From Dicyema japonicum (Eukaryota > Dicyemida > Rhombozoa > Dicyemidae): DNA of 64,000 nt. The notes under the pieces are model-generated. The model searched no databases and was not told where the DNA came from. It worked only from the letters and a program-made list of their open reading frames with translations. The position numbers and the translations under genes were made by a program. The stretch covers positions 1,751,546 to 1,815,545 of the forward strand of contig RDEW01000003.1 of the NCBI GenBank assembly GCA_011109175.1, given 5' to 3'. Of the stretch, positions 53,685 through 64,000 are shown one piece after another (the first letter of the stretch is position 1; the number at the start of each line of letters is the position of its first letter).

Positions 53685-54539
53685 TTGCATGCAGCATTGT
53701 CTCTCCGAGAATATCTGAAGAATTTTCCCTTTCCAACTGGGGGTTGGTGTAAGGAACGGATGCGAGGCGGCAGTGCATGCTGCGAGGTGTTTTTTGGACA
53801 GAATGACGAACAAAACCCACACATTGGGGTCAAGCTGGACATCTGCAATGCCTTCAATTCATTGAGGAGGGATCAAATTTTCGAAACTACAAGCAAACGA
53901 GCCCCGGAACTTATTCCACTTGTCTTCCTCGCTTACGGAACAAATTCTTCACTGGTTTTCGGGGACAAGATTATCTGTTCGGAGACCGGAGTTCAAAAAG
54001 GAGACCCACTTGGTCCACTACTCTTCGCTCTGGCCATCGATGAAATTGTCCGCTTTATAAACACACAACTTAACCTTTGGTATCTTGATGACGCCACAAT
54101 TGGAGGGCCGTGGAGAAAAATACACGACGTTCTGTCACATGCCGTGCCAGCACTACGAAACCTCGGACTTGAGATAAACATAAAGAAATCGGAGCTAATA
54201 AATATCACATACTCGGAGAGTGATTTCATCAACGTGGTCGAGTCTTTCAACTCGGTATTACCTGGAATTACTGTCGTACCCAGGGAGCGGACATACTTTC
54301 TTGGGTGCCCACTTGACGAAAAGGAACTGCGGAGCCATCTACAAACAAAAGAGGATGAACTCTCCAGAGTCACGGAGAAATCTTTCCTTACTCGATGGTC
54401 ATACAGCGTTTTTCTTTTGAAGAATAGCATCGGCTTGCCCAAACTCCTATATGCTCTCCGATGTTCTCCCTGCTTCAAACATCGTGACATCCTCCTGTCA
54501 CTGGATAGGACATTGAGAAAATCGCTGAATTACTTCTAA
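53685..54539 (+). pseudogene. RLE LINE RT palm
   Basis: 284 residues: VKLDICNAFNSLRRDQIFET (first catalytic Asp), SETGVQKGDPLGPLLFALA (template grip), NLWYLDDATIGGPWRKIHDV (catalytic YLDD, with Leu instead of the usual Ala), LGLEINIKKSELINITYSE. Ends at a stop, with the thumb continuing in other frames. Confidence 0.9.
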
Positions 54540-54640
54540 ACATCCAGTTTGATGCGCCGAGTTGGAACCAATGCAAGCTTCCTACACGCCTCGGTGGAAC
54601 GGGTCTCAGGTCGGCGCTGGAGATCGCCTATCCAGCATAT

Positions 54641-55557
54641 GTGTCATCGCTCTCAAGTGGAAGCCTTTTGGTCCAAGAAATCCTACGTATTACAACCGGA
54701 CTCTCTTGGGAAAAAGTCTTCGACGAAGCTCGTTGCGAATGGTGTGAAACTGGTTTGGATATGCCGAACGATCCTTCGAGGCAACGTGACTGGGATGATA
54801 TTTACTCCAAGAATATCTTCGACGTGCTAAAGTCTGAGGCCAACCAGCATCGTCTTGCATGCCTCGTGTCCGCCGCCAACCATGGGAGCGGAGCGTGGCT
54901 GGATGCACTCCCGTCTTCCTCCCTGGGGACCCTATTGGACGATGACTGTATTCGGATTGGAATCGCACAACGCCTGGGAGCTGATGTTTGCGTCGAACAC
55001 CAATGTCGCTGTGGAGGGATCGTCGATGCCAAAGGGCTGCACCGCTCTCGTGCAAAAGGAGTGCGGGCAGAGCACCCCGCCATGCTGCTATGAACAACAT
55101 TGTCTTGCGAGCTCTTGAAGCGGCAGGCTTCCCGGCAGTATTGGAACCTGTGGGATTGGACCGCGGAGATGGGAAAAGACCGGATGGGTTAACTGTCTTT
55201 CCGTTCACTGAGGGAAAATCGCTCGTATGGGACTGCACTGTTGTGGATTCTTTCTCGAACTCGATGATGCTCAGCTCGGCGCAGTCTGCTGGATCGGCAG
55301 CCGATCTGGCCGAAAAAATCAAGATTAAAAAATATGGCGAAATTGGAGACCGCTACCGTTTTGTACCGATAGCAATCGAGACGTCTGGTGCGGCTGGAAG
55401 TATTACAGCCTCTTTCCTAAAGGAAATCGGGGGAAAATTGGCCCACCGCAAGAAAGACGTGCGGGAAGCGGTCTGGCTGAGGCAAAGAATTGGTATCGCC
55501 GTTATTCGCGAAAACGCTTACTTTGTGATGTCAGCAGCCGCTCTCCCCCATAGTTAA
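54641..55557 (+). pseudogene. RLE LINE C-terminal nuclease region
   Basis: Two overlapping frames (54641-55093, 54988-55557). Conserved blocks: RLACLVSAANHGSGAWLDAL, then CCCC/H-like cysteines (VEHQCRCGG), GLDRGDGKRPDGLTVFPF, SLVWDCTVVDSFSNS (the R-P-D ... D-x-T signature of R2-like restriction-like endonucleases), VPIAIETSGAAGS and WLRQRIGIAVIRENAY. The element ends a few bases later at the A run. Confidence 0.85.
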
Positions 55558-55773
55558 TAAATAATATTTTATTGTTAATAAATTTTTGTTGTAAAAAAAA
55601 AAAAAAAAATTGCAAGACTTTATATAAATTAAAAAAAATTAAGTGCCCCACTAAGAGGTTCTGGTAATTTCCAAATTTGGAAATTACTGTATAAAAATGA
55701 TCTGATTTTCAAACTGCCCCAAAGCCTGGGGGTGCCCCAATGAGGAGGTCCGCCCCAAATGGAGGTTGCACTG

Positions 55774-55945
55774 TATAACGAAACACCATATGTCTCCTCT
55801 TCGAATTATTGACCCCTTGATCCGACAAGAATTATTTTTTCAAATGGTGCAATATTTCCTCAATGGATCTTGCACGTCTCTCATCACTAGGCGGTAATTT
55901 AGACTTTAAATCAAGTCCATATGCCAGTTTATAGATATCTTTTCG
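55774..55945. other. Spacer right of the pogo element
   Basis: Nothing recognised. Confidence 0.4.
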
Positions 55946-55947
55946 AT

Positions 55948-56155
55948 TTATTGTGAAGCTCTACAAGAGTACTTCTCATCATTTTCAAACCATTTTTGAA
56001 AGCCATAAATCAAGAATGGTTCGATAAAAGCTGTATACACATAAAGAAAAGTTTCCGGACTCCATTGAAAACGTAGAAGCGATTTAAACATCGCCGTAGC
56101 TTTTTTCCTCTTTTTCTTGATGTAATTAATGAAGTAACCCTTCGAGTTCACTTAT
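55948..56155 (-). pseudogene. LINE RT C-terminal fragment
   Basis: ATAMFKSLLRFQWSPETFLY then VYTAFIEPFLIYGFQKWF resembles the C-terminal 'Y..yIePflsYa...W' block of APE-type LINEs. Head-to-head with the next LINE fragment. Confidence 0.55.
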
Positions 56156-56159
56156 CTCA

Positions 56160-57120
56160 AACTTTGGAGCTGCGAACTGAAGTCGATTGTCTTCTTAATC
56201 GACATCCAGAAGGTATTTGACTCTGTTCCGAAGAAGATCATCAAAAACAAAATTTATTCGTCGAATATTGAGGCAAATTTTAAGTTATGGTTAGGAATTT
56301 CTTGAGCGGTCGCCGGGGCCGAGTACGTCAGGGTAATCGATGTTCCGCATCGAGAATATTACAAAATGGCGTTCCTCAGGGTTCCCCATTATCTCCTCTC
56401 TTATTCAATCTCATGACGAATGACCTACCAATTCTACAAGATGACAGCGACATATCACTGTCCTACGCGGATGATATAGTTGTTGCATCGAAGGATGTGA
56501 GTATTATCGCGACAGCCTGATTAATCTGAGTTTGTGGCTTCATGGAAACCAAATATAGCAAGTCGGAAGAAGTCAATTTGACACTTTTCAGTCAAACAGG
56601 AGACTGGGGAAACTATTAATTGGCGTCAAGTTAGACCAAGAAACAATTCCGCAAAACAAAACCCAGAAGATCCTTAGAGTTACCTTCGACACCTTCTTAA
56701 CCTTTTCAACCCATGTTGAAAGAGTAGTAAAGGCTTGTATTAAGAAGATCAACTTCATGAAGTTTTTTTGGGATCTAAGAGACTCCAAAAACCTAATAGA
56801 TTGGATACCTTATACAAACAGTACATTGAACCTACAATTGTGTATGTATATGCTTCTCAAGGACAAACTTTGTCGCGACGAATCTAACCAAAATCCATAA
56901 TATTCAGTCAAAGGCGGCAAAATACTGAAGATGTCTTTTCGCAAGGAAATCATTCCCAGAAGCTTCGAAAATATGGTTAATGCAGCTGGAACAATTTTCT
57001 GGCAAAGATTCATCTGTTTCAACCCCGTCCTTATCGCAAATTTGGCAGAACGCAGTCTGAACACAAGGAATAGATGCGAAGACTTCTGGGGCTTCTCTCT
57101 CCCAACCTTGTTATGACAGC
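56160..57120 (+). pseudogene. LINE-D-like copy (RT palm to C-terminus)
   Basis: IDIQKVFDSVPKKIIKNKI block near 56200, FLSGRRGRVRQGNRCSASRI, LQNGVPQGSPLSPLLFNLMT, ISLSYADDIVVASKDVS (56287-56520), then a LRVTFDTFLTFSTHVE-like block near 56675 and a short C-terminus. Several frameshifts. No 3' signature is clear. Confidence 0.85.
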
Positions 57121-57740
57121 AACTAATCCAGGCTCTGCTTCGGAGAAGGCTGAGACTTTAAAGTTGAAGAAAATATATATTCAGGCATGACAAAGTCAAT
57201 CATAGATTTCTGAACCACTCGCCGTGGAAACGTCAGGAATCGTAGGAAACATATCACTGGTTCTGCTAAACAGAATCGGATCGCTCATCGCAAAGAGAAA
57301 ATGATAGGAGAGAAAGGAGCTGGCATATTTAGCGAATTTCCTTGCAAATCATCAGGGGAAATGCGTTCTCAATTATGAAAGCAGTCAGAGTTGTTAACTT
57401 AGTTTCTGCGTTAAATAATGTCTTAAGAGACCATGGTCACAGTCATAGAGAGACAACTCTGTCCATAATTAAAGTTGTTCAAGCAATAATTCGTGAAGTG
57501 GGGGAAAGAAGTCTTGGTACTAGCCACCTCCTATGAAAAGTGGGATCATATGACGCCATATTAAATGAAAAAGAATCAAAGGGATAGATAATAGAAAGAG
57601 AACCTTCGATCATGTAGCCTTTAGGAAGACCCGAACCTAGAACCATTTTTAAATGTAGCACCTACCTGAGAATTTTTTGACCTTTCCTCTTCATCGATAT
57701 ACCAATAGGATTATTATAAGCAACACATAGAATCATTATC
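57121..57740. other. Unassigned stretch
   Basis: Short ORFs on both strands only. Confidence 0.4.
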
Positions 57741-57744
57741 AGCT

Positions 57745-58110
57745 ATAATTCCATTCGTGCCACGTTTGTATGATCAGTTTCTCCCACCCTCTCCGCAGAC
57801 TGCTGAGGTCTTCGTCCTTTAGTGACCTGTTCACTTGTCTTAAATCTCCATTAAGGAACATCACGAGGAACACATCTCGCTCCATTCTTATAATTTGACC
57901 AAATAGTTTCTAGCGAATCTACATGATCAGAGTGCTTAGAGGTCAGGGGAACATCTTTTGTATATTGTTTCATTCCTTATAAGCATCCAAAAGAAGTTGA
58001 TTCCTATGAAAAGAATCCAACATTTGTCGTCGGTTTTATAGATTTCCCATGTTCCAGAGTTATACGTAAGGATCGGTTTCACAAAAGCCTTATACAATCT
58101 GAGTCGGAGT
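57745..58110 (-). pseudogene. LINE-F-like RT C-terminal fragment
   Basis: The minus strand begins LRLYKAFVKPILTYNSGTWE near 58110. In shifted frames it ends with a block readable as SLKDEDLSSLRRGWEKLIIQ, similar to the GEDLDWLRTAALNRRKW end of LINE-F. Confidence 0.65.
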
Positions 58111-58990
58111 GATAATCAGACTGCCCCTTTACTTGTTAGTTATATCATTCAGAAATCTTGAGAGTTGGGCTTCAGAATATTCCTTTATTACAAAGTTAGA
58201 GGAGATTAAAGTCACTCTCCAGATTGTGCATTAAATTATATATTTTTGTCTGAATGATACAATTTAATAAACACATGTAAGATGCGTTTCTGTGGAGTCC
58301 GTGTTGAAAAGGTGCATCAGGAAGGTATAATTTGATTAGTTCAAAAATCAGCTTTTCCAAAATTTTTGATGTAACACATAGGAGAGAGGTGATCCCTTTG
58401 GTCACCCGGGTTTCAGAATTGGTCGTATGTTTGATAGCTTCCATATCGAAGGAGTACAATCTTCTCTGATTGAAAAGTTAAAGATTTTGGTGAGGGGCAT
58501 GATAGCATAGGGGCCTATGTTTTTTAGAACTATTGCAGGGATTCCGTCCGGACCACAGGAATAAGTCGACTTTAGACTCTTAACCATTTTCTGCACGCTC
58601 TCCACAGAGAGGAAAATCGGGGAGGTAGCTTTTTTTAAATTGAAGGTTAGGATGGATGGACCTTTGAATTTCTTGTGTGGGATGAAACTCGTGGAGGAAT
58701 AGTACTTCAAAAGTTAGTTTAGGAAGATCTTGTTTTCCATTTCTTCACGTGCGGGCGGTTGTCAGCGTTAATAAAGCTTATAAGTGTTTTCCACATTTTT
58801 ATAAGGGAATTCTGCTTGTTTTTTCCAAACTTTCTCTTGTTTCTTCTTTGCATTGTTCCTGATCTCTCTTTCTAATGTACGAATTCTCAATCTTGTTTCC
58901 CAGGATTGTTTTTTGAGGCTTTTTAGGTTATTTCTTTCTTTTATGAGTGGATCGGCTCTGGGAGAAGGCATCTTTCTTGAGGTCAGTGGC
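58111..58990 (-). pseudogene. LINE-D copy 5 (linker to RT fingers)
   Basis: Minus strand: linker PSPRADPLIKERNNLKSLKK (58768-58971), entry SVESVQKMVKSLKSTYSC then GPDGIPAIVLKNIGP (58402-58710), ending NIRPILKPG, and SKILEKLIFELIKLYLPDAP then FQHGLHRNAS (58196-58459). 3' part missing. Confidence 0.88.
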
Positions 58991-59002
58991 CTTCTTTTAA
59001 TA

Positions 59003-61485
59003 CGTCCGACGACCAGGAGACCTGGCTAAAAATCCTTTTTCGCCCTGATGGCACTTGGAATTCCATTTACTCAAAAAGAGATCAACGGAACACAGGAGAG
59101 AGTACTTGGGAACTCTCTTTCCTCAAAAATGAAGAACATAGGTTTTCTATGCATTCTCTCACCAAGACGGAAGTCTGAAACCAAAACACCCTGATGCCAA
59201 TCCTCCGGTTACTTTGAATGGCCCGGACAAACTTGGAGAGAGAGTAAATCTTAAACTATTGAAGGCGACGTCCGAGCGGTGTTGCCAGCGACGATACTGT
59301 TATGGCGCGACGCCTGAGGTGCTTGAATTACTCAGACGATAACATCCATGTCTCAGGCAGATTACCTACTACCCATTCGTGCTTCCGGGAAATTTGTCAA
59401 GGACGATTGTCACCGAAGGCGAAGTGCGCGCGGCATTTCGCTTTGCGGCGAGTACGGCAGGTCACATCAAAAATCTTACGGCGGGGGCTACTGCAAAAGC
59501 TGGCTGCAACCTTGTCAAATCAATTACAAAACTGGTTATGCGTAATTTGAACGGAAATATTCCTCTCCACGCAAGGAGCTTCTTTTTAGTGCACATCTAC
59601 TGGCCTTCAAAAAACCCGAAGGTGGGGTCCGCCCCATCGGTCGCCAACTATTTCAGAAGACTGACAGCGAAAATGCATGCTGTATAGTCCGTCTGAGAAT
59701 ATCTGAAGAATTTTTTCCCTCCAACTGGGGGTCCGTGTAAGAAACGGATGCGAAGCGGCAGTGCATGCTGCGAGGTGTTTTTTTGGACAGAAAGACGAAC
59801 AAAAACTACAAATTGGGGTCAAGCTGGACATCTGCAATGTCTTCAATTCACTGAGGAGGGATCATATTTTCGAAACTACAAGCAAACGAGCCCCTAAACT
59901 TATTCCACTTGTCTACTTCGCTTACGCAACAATTCTTCACTAATTTTCGGGGACAAGATTATCTGTTTGAAGACTGGAGTCCAACAAGGAGACTTGGTCC
60001 ACTTCTCTTCGCTCTGGCCTACGATGAAATTGTCCGCACTATCAACACACAATTAATCCTCTGGTATCTTGATGACGCCATGATTGGAGGGCCGTGGAGA
60101 AAAGTTCATGACGTTCTGTCACATGCCATGCCGGTACTACGAAACCTCGGAATTAAGATAAATATAAAGAAATCGGAGCTAATAAATATCACATACTCAG
60201 AGAGTGATTTTATCAACGTGGTCGAGTCTTTCAACTCCGTACTACCTGGAATTACCGTCGTACCCAGGGAGCGGACATAATTTCTTGGGTGCCCACTTGA
60301 CGAAAATGAATTGCGGAGCCATCTACTAACAAAAGAAGATGAACTCTCTAGAGTACGGAGAAACTTTTTTTACTCGATGCTCATACATCGAAAATCGTGA
60401 CATCCACCTGTCACTGGATAGGACATTGAGAAAATCAGCCGAATTGCTTCTAAACATCCACTTTGACGTGCCGAGTTGGAATCAATGCAAGCTTCCTACA
60501 CGCTTCGGAGGTACGGGTCTCAAGTCTTCGATGGAGATCGCCTTTCAAGAATATGTGTCATCGCTTTTAAGTGGAAGCCTTTTGGTCCAAAATATCCTAC
60601 TTTTTCCAAACGGATTTTCTTGGGAAAAAGTCTTTGACGAAACTCGTCGCGAATAGTGTGAAACTGGTTTGGATTTGCCGAACGATCCTTCGAGGCAACG
60701 TGACTGGGACGAGATCTACTCCAAGAATATCTTCGATGTGCTAAAGTCTGAGGCCAACCAGCATCGTCTTGCATGCCTCGTGTCCGCCGCCAACCATGAG
60801 AGTGGAGCGTGGCTAGATGCACTCCCGTTTTTCCCTGGGGACCCTTTTGGACAATGACTGTATTCGGATTAGGATCCCACAACGCATGGGAGTTGATGTT
60901 TGCGTCGAACACCAATGTCGTTGTGGAGTGATCGTCGATGCCAAAAAGCTGGATCTGCTTTCGTGCGAAAGGAGTGCGGGCAGAGCACCCCGCCATGCTG
61001 CTATGAACAACATTTTCTGCGTGATTTTAATGCTGCAGGCTTCCAGGCAGTACTGGAGCTCGTGGGATTGGACCGCGGAAACGGGAAAAGACCGGATGGG
61101 TTAACTATCTTTCCGTTCACTGAGGGAAAATCGCTCGTATGGGACTGTACTGTTGTGGATTCTTTCTCGAACTCGATGATACTCAGCGCAGTCTGCTGGA
61201 TCGGCAGCCGATCTGGCCGAAAAAACAAGATTAAAAAAATGGCGAAATTGGAGGCCGCTACCGTTTTGTACCTGTGGCAATCGAGACGTCTGGTGCGGCC
61301 GGAAGTATTACAGCCTCTTTCCTAAAGAAATCGGGGGAAATTGGCCCACCGTAAGAAAGACGTGCGGGAAGCGGTCTGGCTGAGGCAACGAATTGGGATC
61401 GCAGTTGTCCGTGGAAACGCTTAGTCGATAATGTCAGCAGCTCTCCCCCATAGTTAATAAATAATATTTTGTTGTTTTGAAAAAT
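59003..61485 (+). mobile_element. RLE-type LINE, 5'-truncated second copy
   Basis: Starts near CGTCCGACGACCAGGAGACC and is colinear with 52962-55590 with many small deletions: GHIKNLTAGATAKAGCN, VKLDICNVFNSLRRDHIFET, ILWYLDDAMIGGPWRKVHDV, QRDWDEIYSKNIFDVLKSEA, GNGKRPDGLTIFPFTEG, FSNSMILS. It ends CCCCCATAGTTAATAAATAA then an A/T tail. It lacks the PHD finger and is older or faster-decaying than the first copy. It abuts LINE-D copy 5 on the opposite strand. Confidence 0.9.
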
Positions 61486-61489
61486 AAAT

Positions 61490-62120
61490 AAATGTGATTA
61501 AAAAAAATTATCATTTTATCTAATTATTTTTCATGATAAATGTAGATTATAAAATAATAGTCCAAAGTAGAACTTATGAAACAATACTTGTCCTTTACAT
61601 TTCCTGGTTCACAAAACGTGTTAAATAAGACGGAACCTCCCTTCAAATCCTCTAATTTTGAGCCAAATGGGAATTAAACACAGAATGTCGGCATATATGG
61701 GACTCAAAGATTATATAGCAATAATTAAATGTAATTTATTAAAAAATAACTCCCTATAGAGAAAGGAATATGCTATTAATTAAAGATACCACTAGTGACA
61801 CTAGGATCACTTAATTATACGATAACTTCTCTTAGTGGGTTAATGTTATAAAGTAAAACTGATATAAAATTTATTTATTTCCAGCAAAGACAACGAATGG
61901 TATATTTTTAACGTTAGTTCTCCATTGGGAATTTATACTCATAAAGGTCACATTTTCTGTCTCCAAATTATCAACACAAACTAATCCTCACCAAACACAA
62001 AACCTGTAAAATGACTATTCGACCTCGCTTTACACACAATCCTCGTGACCCCAAATATTTTATACATATTCTTATGTCTACTTTCCTTTGGCTTGTTAAT
62101 TCGTACTAAAATCACAACTA
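61490..62120. other. AT-rich spacer downstream of PACS
   Basis: No recognised element. Could hold the 3'UTR of the PACS gene. Confidence 0.4.
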
Positions 62121-64000
62121 TTAACTACACATGGACTTTTTGTCAGCGACAACAAACTCCAAGGACAAAGAGTTATTGTCAACCAATTGGTTCCTCACCA
62201 CAAAGGAAATCACGTTTATTTTTATGGTATATTTCCCTCCGTCCTTCTTTAATAGCTTCTCTAGTCGCTCATTCATGTCGTTTTTGTTTTCATCAAAGCT
62301 TATATCCACGTGCAAGGAAATTTTAGGTATATATGAATCGCTGATACTGCAAATGAAACCCTCAGGCTACCTCGCCTTTAATTCCTCAGAATTTTTGGTC
62401 TGTTTGCCAACCTTTAGGCCGTCATGTCGGTCATCATCCACACTAAATACACACAAGTAAACCAGAGGATGACTGCGAATTGGTAAACTTGAGAGAAAGT
62501 TCCTTAAGTAAAAAAACTCTTAAATACAGCAACAAGTGGGATGAACTGATCATTCAATTGAGGGATCATCACTTCTGCGATGGGAATTCTGAGAACGTGG
62601 ATAACCTTAGATAGGTAATTCTTGACCTTGCTCACAACTAGGGGATATTAAAGAAAGATACATTCAGGAGTATTGAATGAAGACAAAATGCAGTCCAAGT
62701 ACATATCGTCATGGGAGGCAATTATCTTGGCAATAGGACTCTCAGCTAAAATAGTAAAATTAAAAGACCGATCGGTATGTAGTAAAACACAAAGAACGAC
62801 GTCCATATTGGGGCCTTAATGGATAGCTTGCTTATGTAGGAACGAACAAAGGTCGCCAAAAATGACTCAGAGACAAACAAGGCGATCCTCATTCGCCCAG
62901 GCTCGTCAACACTGCGGTCACATCTACAAGTAAAATACAATGGTTACATTTGTTGCAGTCTTAGTACTAATTCTGTAATAAACTGATCAATCTGAAGCTG
63001 TGTGAGTACAATTGGAAGCTCTAGCAACGGGAAATGCTCAGAAAAGAATTTATCCTAACAATTTTGACAGAAATAGACATTTAATAAGGAGTCTTCCTTT
63101 CCCTCTTCATAAATTGCGATGGAAGATGGGAGTTCTCTGTTATTGAAGAACATTGACGTGGACTAAGTAATAATAAACTATACATAGTCAGATTCTAGGA
63201 AAACTGAACGAGAGGTAAAATAGGGAATTGGAGGCTGGGAGATGGAACTGTCGCTTGACAAAAAGTCAGATTTAAGGCTGGAGGATGAAGAGTGAAAAAT
63301 ATGTGGTCTATTAATTATTCAGCAATGTAAACTGAAGTCGGGGACGATGAGAATCAGAAAGACTATGAAACGTAGAAAATCCATCCAATTCATTCATAAT
63401 CATTTGGAGTTTCTTGGAATCATGCTCACTTCCAGCCTGAAATAAGCGAAAAATGACTGTAATGTTTAGTAAATCGTGATCTTGTGACCATTTTGAGCAA
63501 CTTTGTCATTAATTTATGCTGTCTCTTAAAATAATTCCAAAAATTACAAAATTAGAAATCTTATCGTAGTTATCAAATTCTTCGTTCGTCAGTGCAGTAC
63601 AGAGGTGAGAACTAACCGAAAGACTCAATTTGGCAGGTCCTTCGCAGCATCCAGAAGAGTAGAGATCAATCCGGCGATCAAATCCTCGCTGATAGACCTC
63701 ATCCAACGAGATTAGACCAGATGCAATAGTTTTGAAGCCCAGCATCTTCCGATTCTTGTAGGTCTTTCGTCGCTGAATCATTATAATCATTTTATTAGCT
63801 TCAACATTCTTGATGAAATGTTGGTACTGCAAAATAACACTTTAAAACACCTGGATTCTCCATTCCTCGTTGATGGAGATGTTTTTGCTGTCTTCAAGGT
63901 TAATTTCCGCGGTCCTGACTGTTTGACGTGTTCCCTAGAATAAAAAGGAGGGATACAGTCAATTTCACGGCAATTATAACAGATTTGACTTGGAGAAGTT
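62121..64000 (-). CDS. PACS: PACS-type sorting adaptor, 5' end outside window
   Basis: Cytosolic adaptor for acidic-cluster cargo between endosomes and the trans-Golgi network. The right-most exons give ..EEWRIQ, a 24-nt intron (about 63829-63852), then [20 protein letters not shown] and [20 protein letters not shown], the furin-binding region (PACS: 'dANkl.imlQRRKrYKNRtilGyKTLA.GLInm'). Middle exons are Ser-rich. The C-terminal part includes [19 protein letters not shown] then IKAPIW (62746-62900), [44 protein letters not shown], and the last exon (to 62121) [19 protein letters not shown]. Introns are tiny as elsewhere; not all junctions are resolved. N-terminus missing. Confidence 0.85.

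Larger units (their letters stand above)
52508..55607 (+). mobile_element. Full-length RLE-type LINE (PHD finger, RT, nuclease)
   Basis: 3.1 kb, ending in a run of A. It is flanked by an 11-bp target duplication AATTGCAAGAC (52497-52507 and 55608-55618), so both ends are defined. Order: PHD-like zinc finger, RT with YLDD catalytic box, C-terminal R-P-D...D-x-T restriction-like nuclease. It sits in a pogo element and carries several frameshifts. Remnants of the same or related families are at 9940, 17055, 32126 and 59003. RLE-type LINEs (R2, NeSL, Utopia and relatives) are often site-specific; I cannot assign the clade by eye. Confidence 0.9.
50830..55773. mobile_element. pogo/Tigger DNA transposon carrying a nested RLE LINE
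   Basis: Ends CAGTATGACCTCTATTTGGG (left) and, as reverse complement, CAGTGCAACCTCCATTTGGG (right), both next to TA (50828-50829, 55774-55775). The minus strand encodes a pogo-type transposase between about 51200 and 52432. The element's own DNA is about 1.8 kb; the remainder is the LINE at 52508-55607. GCCCC/GGGGC-rich subterminal motifs recur at both ends (for example 50868-50905 and 55640-55760). Confidence 0.88.

Overview
This window is animal nuclear DNA, and dicyemid mesozoans are the best fit. The decisive evidence is intron size. In four genes whose exons I joined by eye (a receptor guanylyl cyclase, S-adenosylmethionine synthetase, a tetraspanin and a small membrane protein) the introns are 20-28 nt GT...AG units, mean about 24-25 nt in the cyclase. 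Introns of about 26 nt are a published hallmark of dicyemids. Host genes: receptor guanylyl cyclase (3703-7340 +), S-adenosylmethionine synthetase (11022-12373 -), tetraspanin (15898-16712 +), a 135-residue membrane protein (24372-24846 -), an unidentified helical protein (35376-37312 -), alpha-actinin (43788-46956 +) and a PACS-type sorting adaptor running off the right edge (62121-64000 -). They are not an operon and share no obvious pathway.

Most of the rest is mobile DNA. The dominant group is endonuclease/reverse-transcriptase LINEs in several related families, labelled here A to E. They share a 5' motif around GTCATGTGGCTCACC and a 3' signature GGGATCAC..TAA followed by an AT-rich (AAAT)n tail. 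Families A and B encode a 2A-like ribosome-skipping motif directly before the endonuclease. A second group (F) is represented only by RT C-terminal pieces. A third group is an RLE-type LINE (PHD finger, RT, C-terminal PD..D nuclease) with one full-length copy (52508-55607) and four remnants. DNA transposons: a Ginger element (27233-29233), a pogo/Tigger element (50830-55773), a pogo-like MITE (8740-9344), a hAT MITE (17856-19088), a MULE (19763-20137) and two hAT transposase remnants.

Nesting is heavy. A LINE tail sits in the Ginger element, which sits in LINE-A (25664-30690). The RLE LINE sits in the pogo element. A LINE-F fragment sits in the hAT MITE. LINE-A abuts, and probably interrupts, LINE-B at the left edge.

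The most exciting signal is at the 5' ends of the LINEs. The 5' end of LINE-A and of a 240-bp non-autonomous derivative (22498-22735) folds by eye into an HDV-like self-cleaving ribozyme: P1, an AUG joining strand, P2, P3, P4 and a catalytic-type C-G-A-A J4/2. The ribozyme is followed by the 2A peptide and then the endonuclease. All structural and splicing statements were made by reading the sequence; none was computed.
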